Of a stretch of 35,432 bases of DNA, positions 7,552-14,853 are shown in pieces. The first letter of the stretch is position 1; each line of letters opens with the position of its first letter. The DNA is taken from NCBI GenBank assembly GCA_019242655.1, contig JAFAVH010000261.1:1-35432 (forward strand). Direction: 5' to 3'. The DNA comes from Methylobacteriaceae bacterium (lineage in GTDB: Bacteria > Pseudomonadota > Alphaproteobacteria > Rhizobiales > Beijerinckiaceae). A program made the position numbers and the translations under genes. The notes below the pieces were generated by a model, which was given only the letters and a program-made list of their open reading frames with translations, was not told where the DNA came from and made no database searches.

Positions 7552-7578
7552 AAAAGGGCCGGGCATCGCTGCCCGGCC
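7550..7578 (-). terminator. intrinsic terminator for the trxB-lsrB operon
   Basis: A perfect 9-bp stem (GGCCGGGCA at 7557-7565, TGCCCGGCC at 7570-7578) is followed on the minus strand by CCTTTTTTAT. It lies 160 bp after the end of the LysR gene, and its T-tract overlaps the msrP stop codon. The plus strand has no T-tract, so the signal is directional. Confidence 0.75.
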
Positions 7579-7738
7579 ATGACCTGGAGGCCCAGGCCTC
7601 CCGAAGGGAGATCCCGAAAGCGATGGTCGCGTGCCGGGGAGGCAAGCCGCGGCGCCAGCGGAATCGGTGTGATGTTGCGACTCGATACGGCGCGGCGCTA
7701 GCTAGGCTGCTGCATGCGCGCCATGCAGCCTGCGCAGT

Positions 7739-8629
7739 TCAATAGTGCCAGCGTTGGGCGTTAGCGACGAGGAAATCGCGAAAGACCTGAATGCGCGCGA
7801 CGTTGCGCATTTCTTCGGGATAGACAAGGAAGCAATCGTATTCCGGCATTTGCGATTGCGGCAGCAGGCGCAGAAGCGGGCTCTCTTCCTCGATGAGGTA
7901 ATCTGGCAAAACCGCGATGCCGACGCCGGCAAGGACCCCCTTCTGCAGCGCCGTGATGTTGTTGACGGAGAGCGCCGACACCCGTGGGCTCTTCGAATCG
8001 CGTCCGGCGGTCAGCAAAGAGTTCATGCTGTGCAAGAAGCTCGCACCGGTGACGCCGTAACTGAGGATACGATGCTGATCGAGCTCTTCGAGCGTGCGCG
8101 GCTGCCCGTGCTGCTTCACGTAATCGAGCGACGCGTAGAGGTGATAGTGCACCGTGAACAGGCGCCGGCGCACAAGATCGGGCTGCGAGGGCTCGCGTAA
8201 GCGAAGCGCGACATCGGCTTCGCGCATGCCGAGGTCGAGCTCATCGTCGCTGAGGATGAGTTTCACCGTGACATCGGGATAAAGTTCGAGGAATTCGCCC
8301 AAGCGCGGTGCGAGCCAATTCGTGCCGATGCCAAGCGTCGTGGTGATGCGCAATTCACCGTTCGGCTTCTGACGGTTGTCGCTCAAGCGCGTCTGCACCG
8401 CGTCGAGCTTGGTCATCACCTCCTGGACGGTGCGGTAGAGGACATCGCCCTGCTCGGTGAGGATCAACCCGCGCGCATGCCTGTGGAAAAGCGGCGCCTG
8501 CAGCTCGCTTTCGAGCGCGCTCACCTGCCGGCTGACAGCCGACTGGCTGAGCCCGAGCGATTCGCCGGCATGCGTGAAGGAACCCGCCTTGGCGGCGGCG
8601 TGGAATATCCGCAGCTTGTCCCAGTCCAA
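7739..8629 (-). CDS. lsrB: LysR-type regulator of the LsrB/VtlR group
   Basis: This 296-aa LysR protein has the winged helix-turn-helix at residues 1-60 (MDWDKLRIFHAAAKAGSFTH, SQSAVSRQVSALE) and a ligand-binding domain after about 90. The N-terminus MDWDKLRIFHA and the position directly after trxB are hallmarks of LsrB (Sinorhizobium) and VtlR (Brucella, Agrobacterium), which control redox and envelope genes or small RNAs. The start is TTG 8629 after an AGGGAGG ribosome site. Only one cysteine is present, C266 (PEYDCFLVY), whereas the S. meliloti protein is reported to use several in redox sensing. It follows trxB by 31 bp and is likely cotranscribed with it. Confidence 0.85.
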   Translation of the reverse strand: MDWDKLRIFHAAAKAGSFTHAGESLGLSQSAVSRQVSALESELQAPLFHRHARGLILTEQGDVLYRTVQEVMTKLDAVQTRLSDNRQKPNGELRITTTLGIGTNWLAPRLGEFLELYPDVTVKLILSDDELDLGMREADVALRLREPSQPDLVRRRLFTVHYHLYASLDYVKQHGQPRTLEELDQHRILSYGVTGASFLHSMNSLLTAGRDSKSPRVSALSVNNITALQKGVLAGVGIAVLPDYLIEEESPLLRLLPQSQMPEYDCFLVYPEEMRNVARIQVFRDFLVANAQRWHY

Positions 8630-8660
8630 AACGCGTTGCCTCCCTGAGCGCGCGCTGGCG

Positions 8661-9647
8661 TTATTCGGCGGCGATCTTCGTTGCCGCTTCTTGAAGGGTC
8701 AGCCAGCGCTCGGCTTCAAGCGCCGCCATGCAGCCAAGTCCGGCAGCCGTCACCGCCTGCCGGTAGACGTCATCGGCGACATCGCCCGCCGCGTAGACGC
8801 CGGGCACGTTTGTAACGGTCGAGCCGGGAACGGTCTCGATATAGCCGTTCGGCTTGCACTTGATCTGTCCAATGAACAGGTCCGACGCCGGATGGTGGCC
8901 GATCGCGACGAATACGCCGTCGACCTGGCGGACCTCGTGCGCATGCGTGTGCGCATGCGTGAGCCGCACAGCGCGAACGCTCGGCGGGAGATCGTCGCCG
9001 AGGATTTCTTCGACCACATGGTTCCAGACGACCTCGACATTCGGGCGCGCAAACAGCCGCTCCTGCAGGATGCGTTCGGCGCGGAAGGAATCGCGGCGGT
9101 GCACCACGGTCACCTTGGAGCAGATGTGGCTCAAGTAGAGCGCCTCTTCGACGGCAGAATTGCCGCCGCCGACGACCAGCACCTCCTTGCCGCGGAAGAA
9201 GAAGCCGTCGCAGGTGGCGCAAGCGGAGACGCCGTAGCCCTTGAAGCGCTCTTCGCTGGGAATGCCCAGCCATTTCGCCTTGGCGCCGGTGGCGATCACC
9301 AATGCGTCGCAGGTGTAGGTCCGGCCGCTATCGCCGATCAGCAGGAACGGCCGGCGACCGAGCTCCACCTTGTCGATGTGATCGGCGATGAGCTGCGTCC
9401 CGACATGCTCGGCCTGCGCCTTCAGCTGCTCCATGAGCCACGGGCCCTGGATCGGCAGGGCGAAGCCGGGATAGTTCTCCACCTCCGTGGTGATCATTAG
9501 CTGGCCGCCGGGCTCGAAGCCGGCGATCAGGACCGGTTCCAGCATGGCGCGCGCGGCATAGATCGCGGCGGTATAGCCGGCGGGCCCGGAGCCGATAATC
9601 ATCACCCGCGCATGCAAGGGCGATTTCGCGGGCGCTTCGTCCGCCAT
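8661..9647 (-). CDS. trxB: thioredoxin-disulfide reductase
   Basis: TrxB is a cytosolic FAD enzyme that reduces thioredoxin with NADPH. The 328-aa product shows the FAD site GSGPAGYTAAIYAAR near residue 18, the redox pair in CATCDGFFF, the NADPH site VGGGNSAVEEALYLS and the C-terminal FAD motif GVYAAGDVADD. I chose ATG 9647 (MADEAPAKSPLHARVMIIGS), which has a GAGG ribosome site; an in-frame ATG at 9683 would add an N-terminal tail and lies inside a palindrome. An unusual His-rich run (THAHTHAHEV) occurs in the NADPH domain. The gene heads the trxB-lsrB operon and is divergent from a 2OG oxygenase. Confidence 0.96.
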   Translation of the reverse strand: MADEAPAKSPLHARVMIIGSGPAGYTAAIYAARAMLEPVLIAGFEPGGQLMITTEVENYPGFALPIQGPWLMEQLKAQAEHVGTQLIADHIDKVELGRRPFLLIGDSGRTYTCDALVIATGAKAKWLGIPSEERFKGYGVSACATCDGFFFRGKEVLVVGGGNSAVEEALYLSHICSKVTVVHRRDSFRAERILQERLFARPNVEVVWNHVVEEILGDDLPPSVRAVRLTHAHTHAHEVRQVDGVFVAIGHHPASDLFIGQIKCKPNGYIETVPGSTVTNVPGVYAAGDVADDVYRQAVTAAGLGCMAALEAERWLTLQEAATKIAAE

Positions 9648-9664
9648 GCTAACCTCGGAGGCGA

Positions 9665-9687
9665 GGCCATGCGGTAAGCGCATGGCC
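9665..9687. promoter_or_regulatory. inverted repeat in the trxB / oxygenase divergent promoter
   Basis: GGCCATGC (9665-9672) and GCATGGCC (9680-9687) are perfect complements with a 7-base spacer. They sit in the 58-bp gap between two divergent genes, so a bound regulator could affect both. The identity of the regulator is unknown; the LysR protein encoded downstream of trxB is one candidate. Confidence 0.4.
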
Positions 9688-9705
9688 AGGGAACGCACTT
9701 AAGCG

Positions 9706-10407
9706 ATGAAGATCAGCGCCGCAACCCAACCGCCTGCCCCATCCCGGGAGTTCACAGTCGCGCAAGAAATCGCCGCGCACATGTCCGGCGCGATTCGGCG
9801 CGCGCAGGCGATTGCGGCGCCATGGCCGCATTGGCGCATCCGGAATGTCTTGCCGCCCGGCTTGCTGCGCGGCCTCGCGCAGCTGCCGCTGCAAGCCTCG
9901 ATTGCCGTGCAACCATCCGGCCGCCGCGCGTATCGCAACGATAAGCGCATCTATTTCGATTACGCGAACATGGCGCGATTTCCGCCGATGCGACGGATCG
10001 CCGAGACGATGCAATCACCTGCTTTGGCGAGCACTGTCGCGGAAACGTTCGGCGCGGCGCTCGAGCACACGTTCCTGCGCATCGAATACGCGCTCGATGC
10101 GGATGGCTTCTGGCTCGAGCCGCACACCGATATCGGCGAAAAGAAATTCACCTGCTTCATCTATCTCGATGGCGCCGACGATCTCGGCACCGACATCTAT
10201 GCCGATGCGCAGACATTGGCCTATCGCGTACCCTTCGCGGCGAATTCCGCATTGGCCTTTGTCCCAAGCCACGACACCTGGCACGGTTTCGCGCCGCGAC
10301 CGATCGAGCGCGTGCGGCGTTCGCTGATCGTCAATTATGTTAGCGCCGACTGGCGTGCGCGCGCGCAATTGTCGTTTCCCGATATGCCCGTTCGGGTTGC
10401 GAATTGA
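9706..10407 (+). CDS. 2-oxoglutarate/Fe(II)-dependent oxygenase
   Basis: The 233-aa protein has the double-stranded beta-helix residues of 2OG-Fe(II) oxygenases: H and D in LEPHTDIGEKKF (about residue 138-140), a distal H in DTWHGF, and an arginine in RRSLIVNYV for the 2-oxoglutarate carboxylate. Such enzymes hydroxylate a substrate while converting 2-oxoglutarate and O2 to succinate and CO2. The substrate cannot be told. The gene is followed 31 bp later by the complex II-like iron-sulfur gene, so the two probably share a transcript. A product of this enzyme, succinate, is the expected substrate of complex II, but a direct link is inference. Confidence 0.8.
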   Translation: MKISAATQPPAPSREFTVAQEIAAHMSGAIRRAQAIAAPWPHWRIRNVLPPGLLRGLAQLPLQASIAVQPSGRRAYRNDKRIYFDYANMARFPPMRRIAETMQSPALASTVAETFGAALEHTFLRIEYALDADGFWLEPHTDIGEKKFTCFIYLDGADDLGTDIYADAQTLAYRVPFAANSALAFVPSHDTWHGFAPRPIERVRRSLIVNYVSADWRARAQLSFPDMPVRVAN

Positions 10408-10438
10408 CACGCCTTTATACGAGCACCTAGGTAGATCG

Positions 10439-11161
10439 GTGCAAACCGATACGCTCGAACTCGACATTTGGCGCGGCGGACGCGACGGCGCATTCCAGGC
10501 CTTCGAGCTGCCACTGCGCGAGAGCCAGACGATCCTCGACGCGGTCACCGAAATCCAGCGCACGCAGGATGCGAGCCTCGCCTATCGCTTCGCCTGCCGG
10601 GTGGGAATGTGCGGCTCCTGCGCGATGATGGTTGACGGCATTCCGCGCTGGACGTGCCGCACGCGCGTCGTCGACGTGCAGCGCAAAGGCAAGCGGCTGA
10701 AGCTCGAACCTCTGCGCAATCTGCCTGTCGTCAAGGACCTCGCCGTCGACATGGCCGCCTTCTTCGACAAATGGCGCGATGCGAAAGGCTATTTCGAGCC
10801 GGGCGAATCGCCGCCCGCGGATTTCGCAGTCGTGCCGCCGGACTCGCGCGAGCGCCGCGCCGCCGACGTCGCAATCGAGTGCATCAATTGCGGCATCTGC
10901 TATTCCGCCTGCGATGTCGTCTCGTGGGACAAGGATTATCTCGGGCCGGCGGCGCTCAATCGTTCCTGGACGCTCGTCAACGACGTGCGCGACCGCGGAC
11001 AGACGTCGCGGCTCGAAGCGGTGGCGACGGATTCAGGCTGCCATTCCTGCCACAGTCACATGAGCTGCACAGCATTCTGCCCGAAGCAGCTGTCGCCGAC
11101 GCAATCGATCGCCGGCCTGAAACGCGAAACGATGCGCGCGGCGCTGCGGGGCGCGATATGA
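10439..11161 (+). CDS. complex II-like (succinate dehydrogenase/fumarate reductase) iron-sulfur subunit
   Basis: This 240-aa protein transfers electrons between the flavoprotein and the membrane quinone. The N-terminal ferredoxin domain has CRVGMCGSC and a later C in PRWTC for the [2Fe-2S] cluster; the C-terminal domain has CINCGICYSAC and CHSCHSHMSCTAFCPK for the [4Fe-4S] and [3Fe-4S]-type clusters. I chose GTG 10439, which has an AGGTAG site before it; TTG 10397 would add 14 residues and overlap the oxygenase gene. It overlaps the next gene as ATGA. Sequence is divergent from the standard TCA-cycle SdhB, suggesting a second, specialised complex. Its flavoprotein partner is probably the one encoded 3.7 kb downstream. 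Confidence 0.88.
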   Translation: MQTDTLELDIWRGGRDGAFQAFELPLRESQTILDAVTEIQRTQDASLAYRFACRVGMCGSCAMMVDGIPRWTCRTRVVDVQRKGKRLKLEPLRNLPVVKDLAVDMAAFFDKWRDAKGYFEPGESPPADFAVVPPDSRERRAADVAIECINCGICYSACDVVSWDKDYLGPAALNRSWTLVNDVRDRGQTSRLEAVATDSGCHSCHSHMSCTAFCPKQLSPTQSIAGLKRETMRAALRGAI

Positions 11162-11523
11162 ACGCGGCCAGGAACGCGGCTAGTAACGCGGCTTGGACGG
11201 CGCGGCTGCTCGTTGCACAGCGCGCGACGGCTTTTGTGCTCGCGTTTGCCGTCGCGATTCATCTCGCAACGATCATCTATGCCGTGCGTGCCGGGCTCAA
11301 TGCCGGCGAAATCCTGGGACGCACACGCGGCAATGCTCTCTTCCTCGCATTTTATTCGCTGTTCGTCGTTGCCGCGTCGATTCACGCGCCGATCGGACTG
11401 CGCAACATTTTTCGCGAATGGGCAAACTGGCGCGGCCGCTCGCTCAATATCGCGATGATCGCCGTCGCGCTGATCCTGCTGGCGCTTGGCCTCCGCGCCG
11501 CCTTTGCGGTCTACGCCGCATGA
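11158..11523 (+). CDS. complex II-like membrane anchor subunit (C/D type, first)
   Basis: A 121-aa protein with three hydrophobic helices (about residues 23-44, 60-80 and 96-119). Histidines in helices one and two (FAVAIHLATII and AASIHAPIGL) are placed like heme b ligands in succinate dehydrogenase anchors. The ATG overlaps the stop of the iron-sulfur gene and the stop overlaps the next gene, so all three are translationally coupled. The sequence itself is poorly conserved, as usual for such anchors, and assignment rests on topology and position. Confidence 0.75.
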   Translation: MNAARNAASNAAWTARLLVAQRATAFVLAFAVAIHLATIIYAVRAGLNAGEILGRTRGNALFLAFYSLFVVAASIHAPIGLRNIFREWANWRGRSLNIAMIAVALILLALGLRAAFAVYAA

Positions 11524-11861
11524 TCCGCCGCACCCATGTCAAGCCTGGCTTTATGGCCGCGCTTTTGCACCGGCTCTCCGGCATCGCGCTCGCGATCTTC
11601 CTGCCGCTGCATTTCCTGGCGCTCGGCACGGCCTTGAGCGGCGCCGACCGGCTCGATGCATTTTTCAATTTGACGCACAATATATGGGTGCGGACCGCCG
11701 AATGGGGGCTCGTCACCGCGCTTGCGCTGCATCTCGCCCTGGGATTACGTGTCCTTGTGCTGGAGAGCGCCGGCTGGCGCGAGTCGACCGCGAGCGTCGT
11801 CTCCGGCTGCGTCGCCGGGTCGTTCGCGGTCGGTATCCTGTTCCTGTTAAACGCGCTCTGA
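11520..11861 (+). CDS. complex II-like membrane anchor subunit (cytochrome b556 type, second)
   Basis: A 113-aa, three-helix protein. The N-terminal HRLSGIALAIFLPLHFLALG matches the cytochrome b556 (SdhC) pattern of a quinone-site HRxSG motif followed by a heme-type histidine, and ALALHLALGLRVL in the second helix carries another histidine. The start codon overlaps the stop of the preceding anchor gene (ATGA). Together the two anchors would give a six-helix, diheme or monoheme membrane domain; I cannot determine the heme number by eye. Confidence 0.8.
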   Translation: MIRRTHVKPGFMAALLHRLSGIALAIFLPLHFLALGTALSGADRLDAFFNLTHNIWVRTAEWGLVTALALHLALGLRVLVLESAGWRESTASVVSGCVAGSFAVGILFLLNAL

Positions 11862-11895
11862 CGAGCGCAGAAAAGATCAAGCCGAGAGCGCCATC

Positions 11896-12768
11896 ATGCA
11901 GCTCGACACGAAAGAAGTCGAAGAGATCGCGAAAGACCTTTATGTGCGCGCGCTCAAAATCCTGCCGCCCGACATCAAGGCCGGTTTCGCGCGATTGCAG
12001 AAGGCGGAGACGCATAAAATCGGCCAGACGATTCTCGGCACGATGGTGGAGAATGTCGCTGTCGCCGAGCGCACTAACAACATCCTTTGCCAGGACACCG
12101 GCATCCCCATCTATAATGTGACGTTCGGGCACGACGTTTCTTTCGACGGCGCCGAAGTCACACGCGCCATCCGACGCGGCTGCGAGCGCGCGACGAAAGA
12201 GCACTCGCTGCGCTCCTCCGTCGTGCATCCGATCACTAGGGTCAACGAGCAGACGTCCTGCGGCATTCGCGTGCCGATCATCAACTACGATTTCGACGAT
12301 CGCGACGAGACGGTCGAGATCGAGATGATCCCGAAAGGATCGGGCTCTGAGAACGGCTCGTTCCTGCAGATGCTAATCCCCGCCGACGGCATCAAGGCGG
12401 TGAAGCGCTTCGTAATCGATCGCGTCATCGAGCTCGGCGGGCGTGTCTGTCCGCCGACCATCGTCGGCGTCGGCATCGGTGGCACGTCGGATCTCTGCAT
12501 GCATCTTGCCAAGGTCGCCGCGACACGGCCGCTGCGCACGACGTGCAGCGATCCCGAAGGCGCAAAGATCGAGGCGGAATTGTCGGAAGCGGTGAACGAG
12601 CTCGGCATCGGCGCGCAAGGTCTCGGTGGGCGCTCGACCTCGTTCGCCGTGCATGTCGAAGTCGCCGCGACGCACATCACCCAGAATCCCGTCGCAGTGA
12701 ACATCCAGTGCCATTCGGCGCGGCGTGCGCGCGCGACGATCACACCGGGCGGGATACATTTTGCGTGA
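11896..12768 (+). CDS. class I fumarate hydratase / tartrate dehydratase alpha subunit
   Basis: The 290-aa protein is the iron-sulfur N-terminal half of a two-subunit class I hydro-lyase (fumarase or L-tartrate dehydratase). Likely [4Fe-4S] cysteines are C65 in CQDTGIPIY, C185 in GGRVCPPTIVGVGIGG and C272 in NIQCHSARRARA, positioned as in E. coli TtdA (303 aa). Substrate cannot be told apart between fumarate/malate and tartrate. The neighbouring complex II-like genes favour fumarate. It starts 34 bp after the anchor gene. A 143-bp inverted-repeat element separates it from the beta-subunit gene, an unusual place because these two normally abut. Confidence 0.9.
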   Translation: MQLDTKEVEEIAKDLYVRALKILPPDIKAGFARLQKAETHKIGQTILGTMVENVAVAERTNNILCQDTGIPIYNVTFGHDVSFDGAEVTRAIRRGCERATKEHSLRSSVVHPITRVNEQTSCGIRVPIINYDFDDRDETVEIEMIPKGSGSENGSFLQMLIPADGIKAVKRFVIDRVIELGGRVCPPTIVGVGIGGTSDLCMHLAKVAATRPLRTTCSDPEGAKIEAELSEAVNELGIGAQGLGGRSTSFAVHVEVAATHITQNPVAVNIQCHSARRARATITPGGIHFA

Positions 12769-12790
12769 CTGGTTCATTCAAATGACCTGG

Positions 12791-12933
12791 CCCCTCACCC
12801 TGTCCCTCTCCCCGCTCAGCAGGGAGAGGGGATGCGGTGGCGTCGCCGCCGCTGAAACGTCCGCACCGCGAGTGCATCGGATCGGGTCGCGACTCCCTCG
12901 CCCCGCTTGCGGGGAGAGGGTTGGGGTGAGGGG
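12791..12933. repeat. 143-bp inverted-repeat intergenic element (MITE-like)
   Basis: A 25-base left end (12791-12815) and the right end (12909-12933) are inverted copies matching at 22 of 25 positions; the ends read CCCCTCACCC...CCCTCTCCCCGC. The left end also forms a local hairpin (CCCTCTCCC with GGAGAGGG). I know this CCCTCACCC...CTCTCCCC pattern as a widespread proteobacterial intergenic repeat. There is no transposase gene. It fills almost the whole gap between the alpha and beta fumarase-type genes and its transcript would fold into a strong hairpin. Confidence 0.85.
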
Positions 12934-12948
12934 CAGCGACAAACGCCA

Positions 12949-13560
12949 ATGACTCATCACGTTCTCGAAATGCCGATCAGCGCCGATCAAGTGCGCGATC
13001 TCAAGATCGGCGATACCGTCACGCTGGAGAAGACGCTCTTCGGCATTCGCGACGCCACGCTCATTCACATGTTCGATCGCGGCAGGCGCACGAAATTCGA
13101 TCTGCAGGGTCACGCCGTGATCCACACCGCGCCGAACGTGCATCGTGTTGAGAAATCCGAGAAAGCGCCCGCGGGCTACGAGCCGTTCTGCATCGGCACG
13201 ACGACGTCGCAGCGGATGGAACGCTTCACGCGTCCTTTAATGGAGCGCGAGGGCGTGCGCATCATCATCGGCAAGGGCGGCATGGCGCAGGACACGCTCG
13301 ACGCGTTCCGCGATCTCGGCGGCGCCTATCTCGCGATCGTCGGCGGCGCCGCGGCTTTGGAGACGACCTGGATTGAAGAGATCGAGGATGTCGACATGGA
13401 CGATCTGCACCCGGAAAGCTTGTGGAAATTCCGCATTCGTGGATTTGGGCCGCTGCTCGTCGGAATGGACTCGCATGGCGCCTCGATGTTTGCCGATGTA
13501 CGCGCCGATGTCGCCGCGCGCCGCGACGCGGTTCTGGAAAAGCTTGGGATCGCGGAGTAG
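12949..13560 (+). CDS. class I fumarate hydratase / tartrate dehydratase beta subunit
   Basis: The 203-aa product is the C-terminal (swivelling) half of the class I hydro-lyase. Family features are LKIGDTVTLEKTLFGIRDATL, GHAVIHTAPNV, the GTTTSQRME active-site turn, IIGKGGMAQDT and the C-terminal LWKFRIRGFGPLLVGMDSHG. ATG 12949 is the first credible start; an upstream in-frame GTG/ATG region belongs to the repeat element. The start has only a weak ribosome site. It is a full-length partner for the alpha subunit 180 bp upstream. A toxin-antitoxin pair follows after 60 bp. Confidence 0.9.
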   Translation: MTHHVLEMPISADQVRDLKIGDTVTLEKTLFGIRDATLIHMFDRGRRTKFDLQGHAVIHTAPNVHRVEKSEKAPAGYEPFCIGTTTSQRMERFTRPLMEREGVRIIIGKGGMAQDTLDAFRDLGGAYLAIVGGAAALETTWIEEIEDVDMDDLHPESLWKFRIRGFGPLLVGMDSHGASMFADVRADVAARRDAVLEKLGIAE

Positions 13561-13586
13561 CGACCGCCTGACGTGTAAGGAGATGG

Positions 13587-13615
13587 TTGACGATCTTGTT
13601 GTAAGGCGGTAAGCT
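13587..13615 (+). promoter_or_regulatory. sigma-70-type promoter for higBA
   Basis: TTGACG (13587-13592), a 17-base spacer and TAAGCT (13610-13615) resemble the housekeeping consensus. The -10 box ends only 5 bases before the higB ATG at 13621, so the message would begin at or next to the start codon and be leaderless. A purine-rich ribosome site is also absent there. Confidence 0.45.
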
Positions 13616-13620
13616 ACAGG

Positions 13621-13908
13621 ATGCCGATCAGGTCGTTTCGCAGCAAGGCTCTGAAACGCTACTGGATCCGGGGAGACACAGCGGCAATTAGTCCAACTTG
13701 GCGCGATAAGGTGAGACTAATTCTCTCCCGTCTCGATAAAGCAACCCAGCCGGCGGAAATGGATAGCGTGGGAATGAACTTTCATTCGCTTAGAGGTGAT
13801 CAGACTGGACGCTTTTCGGTCCTTGTTACCCGCAACTGGCGGATCACGTTCGCGTGGCATGGTAACGATGCCGTAGATGTGGACTTGGAGGACTATCATG
13901 GCAACTAA
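13621..13908 (+). CDS. higB: HigB-type RelE-superfamily toxin
   Basis: The 95-aa protein belongs to the HigB/plasmid-killer group of ribosome-dependent mRNA interferases. Family marks are IRSFRSKALKRYW at the N-terminus, FHSLRGDQTGRFSV, NWRITFAWHG and the C-terminal VDLEDYHGN. As usual for hig systems, the toxin gene comes first and overlaps the antitoxin start. Its codon choice is less GC-biased than the flanking genes (for example AGA, AGT and ATT codons), which suggests acquisition by transfer. Length is normal and the conserved C-terminus is intact, so the toxin appears functional. Confidence 0.92.
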   Translation: MPIRSFRSKALKRYWIRGDTAAISPTWRDKVRLILSRLDKATQPAEMDSVGMNFHSLRGDQTGRFSVLVTRNWRITFAWHGNDAVDVDLEDYHGN

Positions 13909-14212
13909 AACGCTGCGCCACGCCAGGATTGCGCCTGCTCATCCCGGCGAGTTCTTGCGTGAGATCACCATTCCGGCAACGGGGCTCAGCAAAAGCGATA
14001 TCGCGCGTCGACTGCATATCTCACGGCAGACGCTACACGATGTGCTTGCCTGCCGTCAGGAAGTAACTGCCAGCCTGGCGCAGCGTCTCGGCAAGTTGTT
14101 CGGCGATGGTCCAAATATCTGGCTCGCCATGCAAATGGAGTACAATATCTGGAAAGCTGCGCGCGATATGAAAGATGAACTTGCCGCGATCAAGCCATTG
14201 CGCGTCGCGTGA
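13898..14212 (+). CDS. higA: HigA-type antitoxin, XRE family DNA-binding protein
   Basis: HigA neutralises HigB and represses the operon. The 104-aa product starts at ATG 13898, inside the end of higB, with MATKTLRHARIAPAHPGEFL. The helix-turn-helix spans about residues 35-65 (GLSKSDIARRLHISRQTLHD), followed by the family motif SLAQRLGKLFG and NIWLAMQMEYN. A purine-rich ribosome site (TTGGAGGAC) stands upstream inside higB. Together with the toxin it forms an intact module between the fumarase genes and the LysE exporter. Confidence 0.92.
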   Translation: MATKTLRHARIAPAHPGEFLREITIPATGLSKSDIARRLHISRQTLHDVLACRQEVTASLAQRLGKLFGDGPNIWLAMQMEYNIWKAARDMKDELAAIKPLRVA

Positions 14213-14228
14213 CTGAGGAGGGAGCTTC

Positions 14229-14846
14229 ATGTCTATCGAGCTCTACATAGCTTACGTCCTCACGTGCCTGCTTATCACGATCATTCCGGGGCCAACGGTT
14301 GCGCTGATCGTTGCTAATAGCTTGCGCTACGGTACGCGCGCCGGACTGCTCAACGTTGCGGGAACGCAGCTCGGCCTCGCTCTTATGCTCGGCATTCTTC
14401 TTGTCGGACTTGCGTCGATCATCGCAACGATGGGCTGGTGGTTTGATTGGCTTCGCTTTGCCGGCGCCGCCTATCTGATCTGGATGGGGTGGAAGCTTCT
14501 GCGCTCTACGGGAACGCCCGGCGCGACAGAAGAGACTCGCAATCCGCCGCGCGGCGGATTTGTCTTGCAAGGCTTTCTCGTTCTGATGGGCAATCCGAAG
14601 GCGTTGCTGTGGTTTGGCGCGTTTATCCCGCAATTCGTCGATCCAACCGGCAATTATGTGGGCCAGATCTTGCTGCTCGGCGCGACTGCAATGGCAACGG
14701 CGGCACTAACCGACGGCTCGTATGCGATTCTGCTCGGACGCGCCGGCAACGTGTTCGCTCGCAGCCGCGTGCGGCTTTTCTCGCGTATCGGCGGCGTGTG
14801 CCTCATGGGCGGCGGCGCGTGGCTTGCTGTTACGCGGTCGCGCTGA
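14229..14846 (+). CDS. LysE/RhtB family exporter
   Basis: The 205-aa, roughly six-helix inner membrane protein has the family motif TIIPGPTVALIVANSLRYG near residues 18-36 and the second-half LMGNPKALLWFGAFIPQFVDP. Members export amino acids or related small molecules. ATG 14229 follows a strong GAGGAGGGAG ribosome site. The gene ends 7 bp before the flavoprotein gene, so the two are cotranscribed. The substrate is unknown; the position beside a dicarboxylate-type enzyme cluster hints at an organic or amino acid linked to it, but this is inference. Confidence 0.9.
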   Translation: MSIELYIAYVLTCLLITIIPGPTVALIVANSLRYGTRAGLLNVAGTQLGLALMLGILLVGLASIIATMGWWFDWLRFAGAAYLIWMGWKLLRSTGTPGATEETRNPPRGGFVLQGFLVLMGNPKALLWFGAFIPQFVDPTGNYVGQILLLGATAMATAALTDGSYAILLGRAGNVFARSRVRLFSRIGGVCLMGGGAWLAVTRSR

Positions 14847-14853
14847 CCGCACA

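Noticed and set aside
7580-7738. Several short palindromes between msrP and the LysR gene, including one near 7702-7735
   Set aside because: Arms are interrupted and no T-tract follows; only the hairpin at 7550-7578 meets the terminator criteria.
8457-9500. 347-codon open frame opposite trxB and the LysR gene
   Set aside because: It is antisense to two well-conserved genes and shows no domain.
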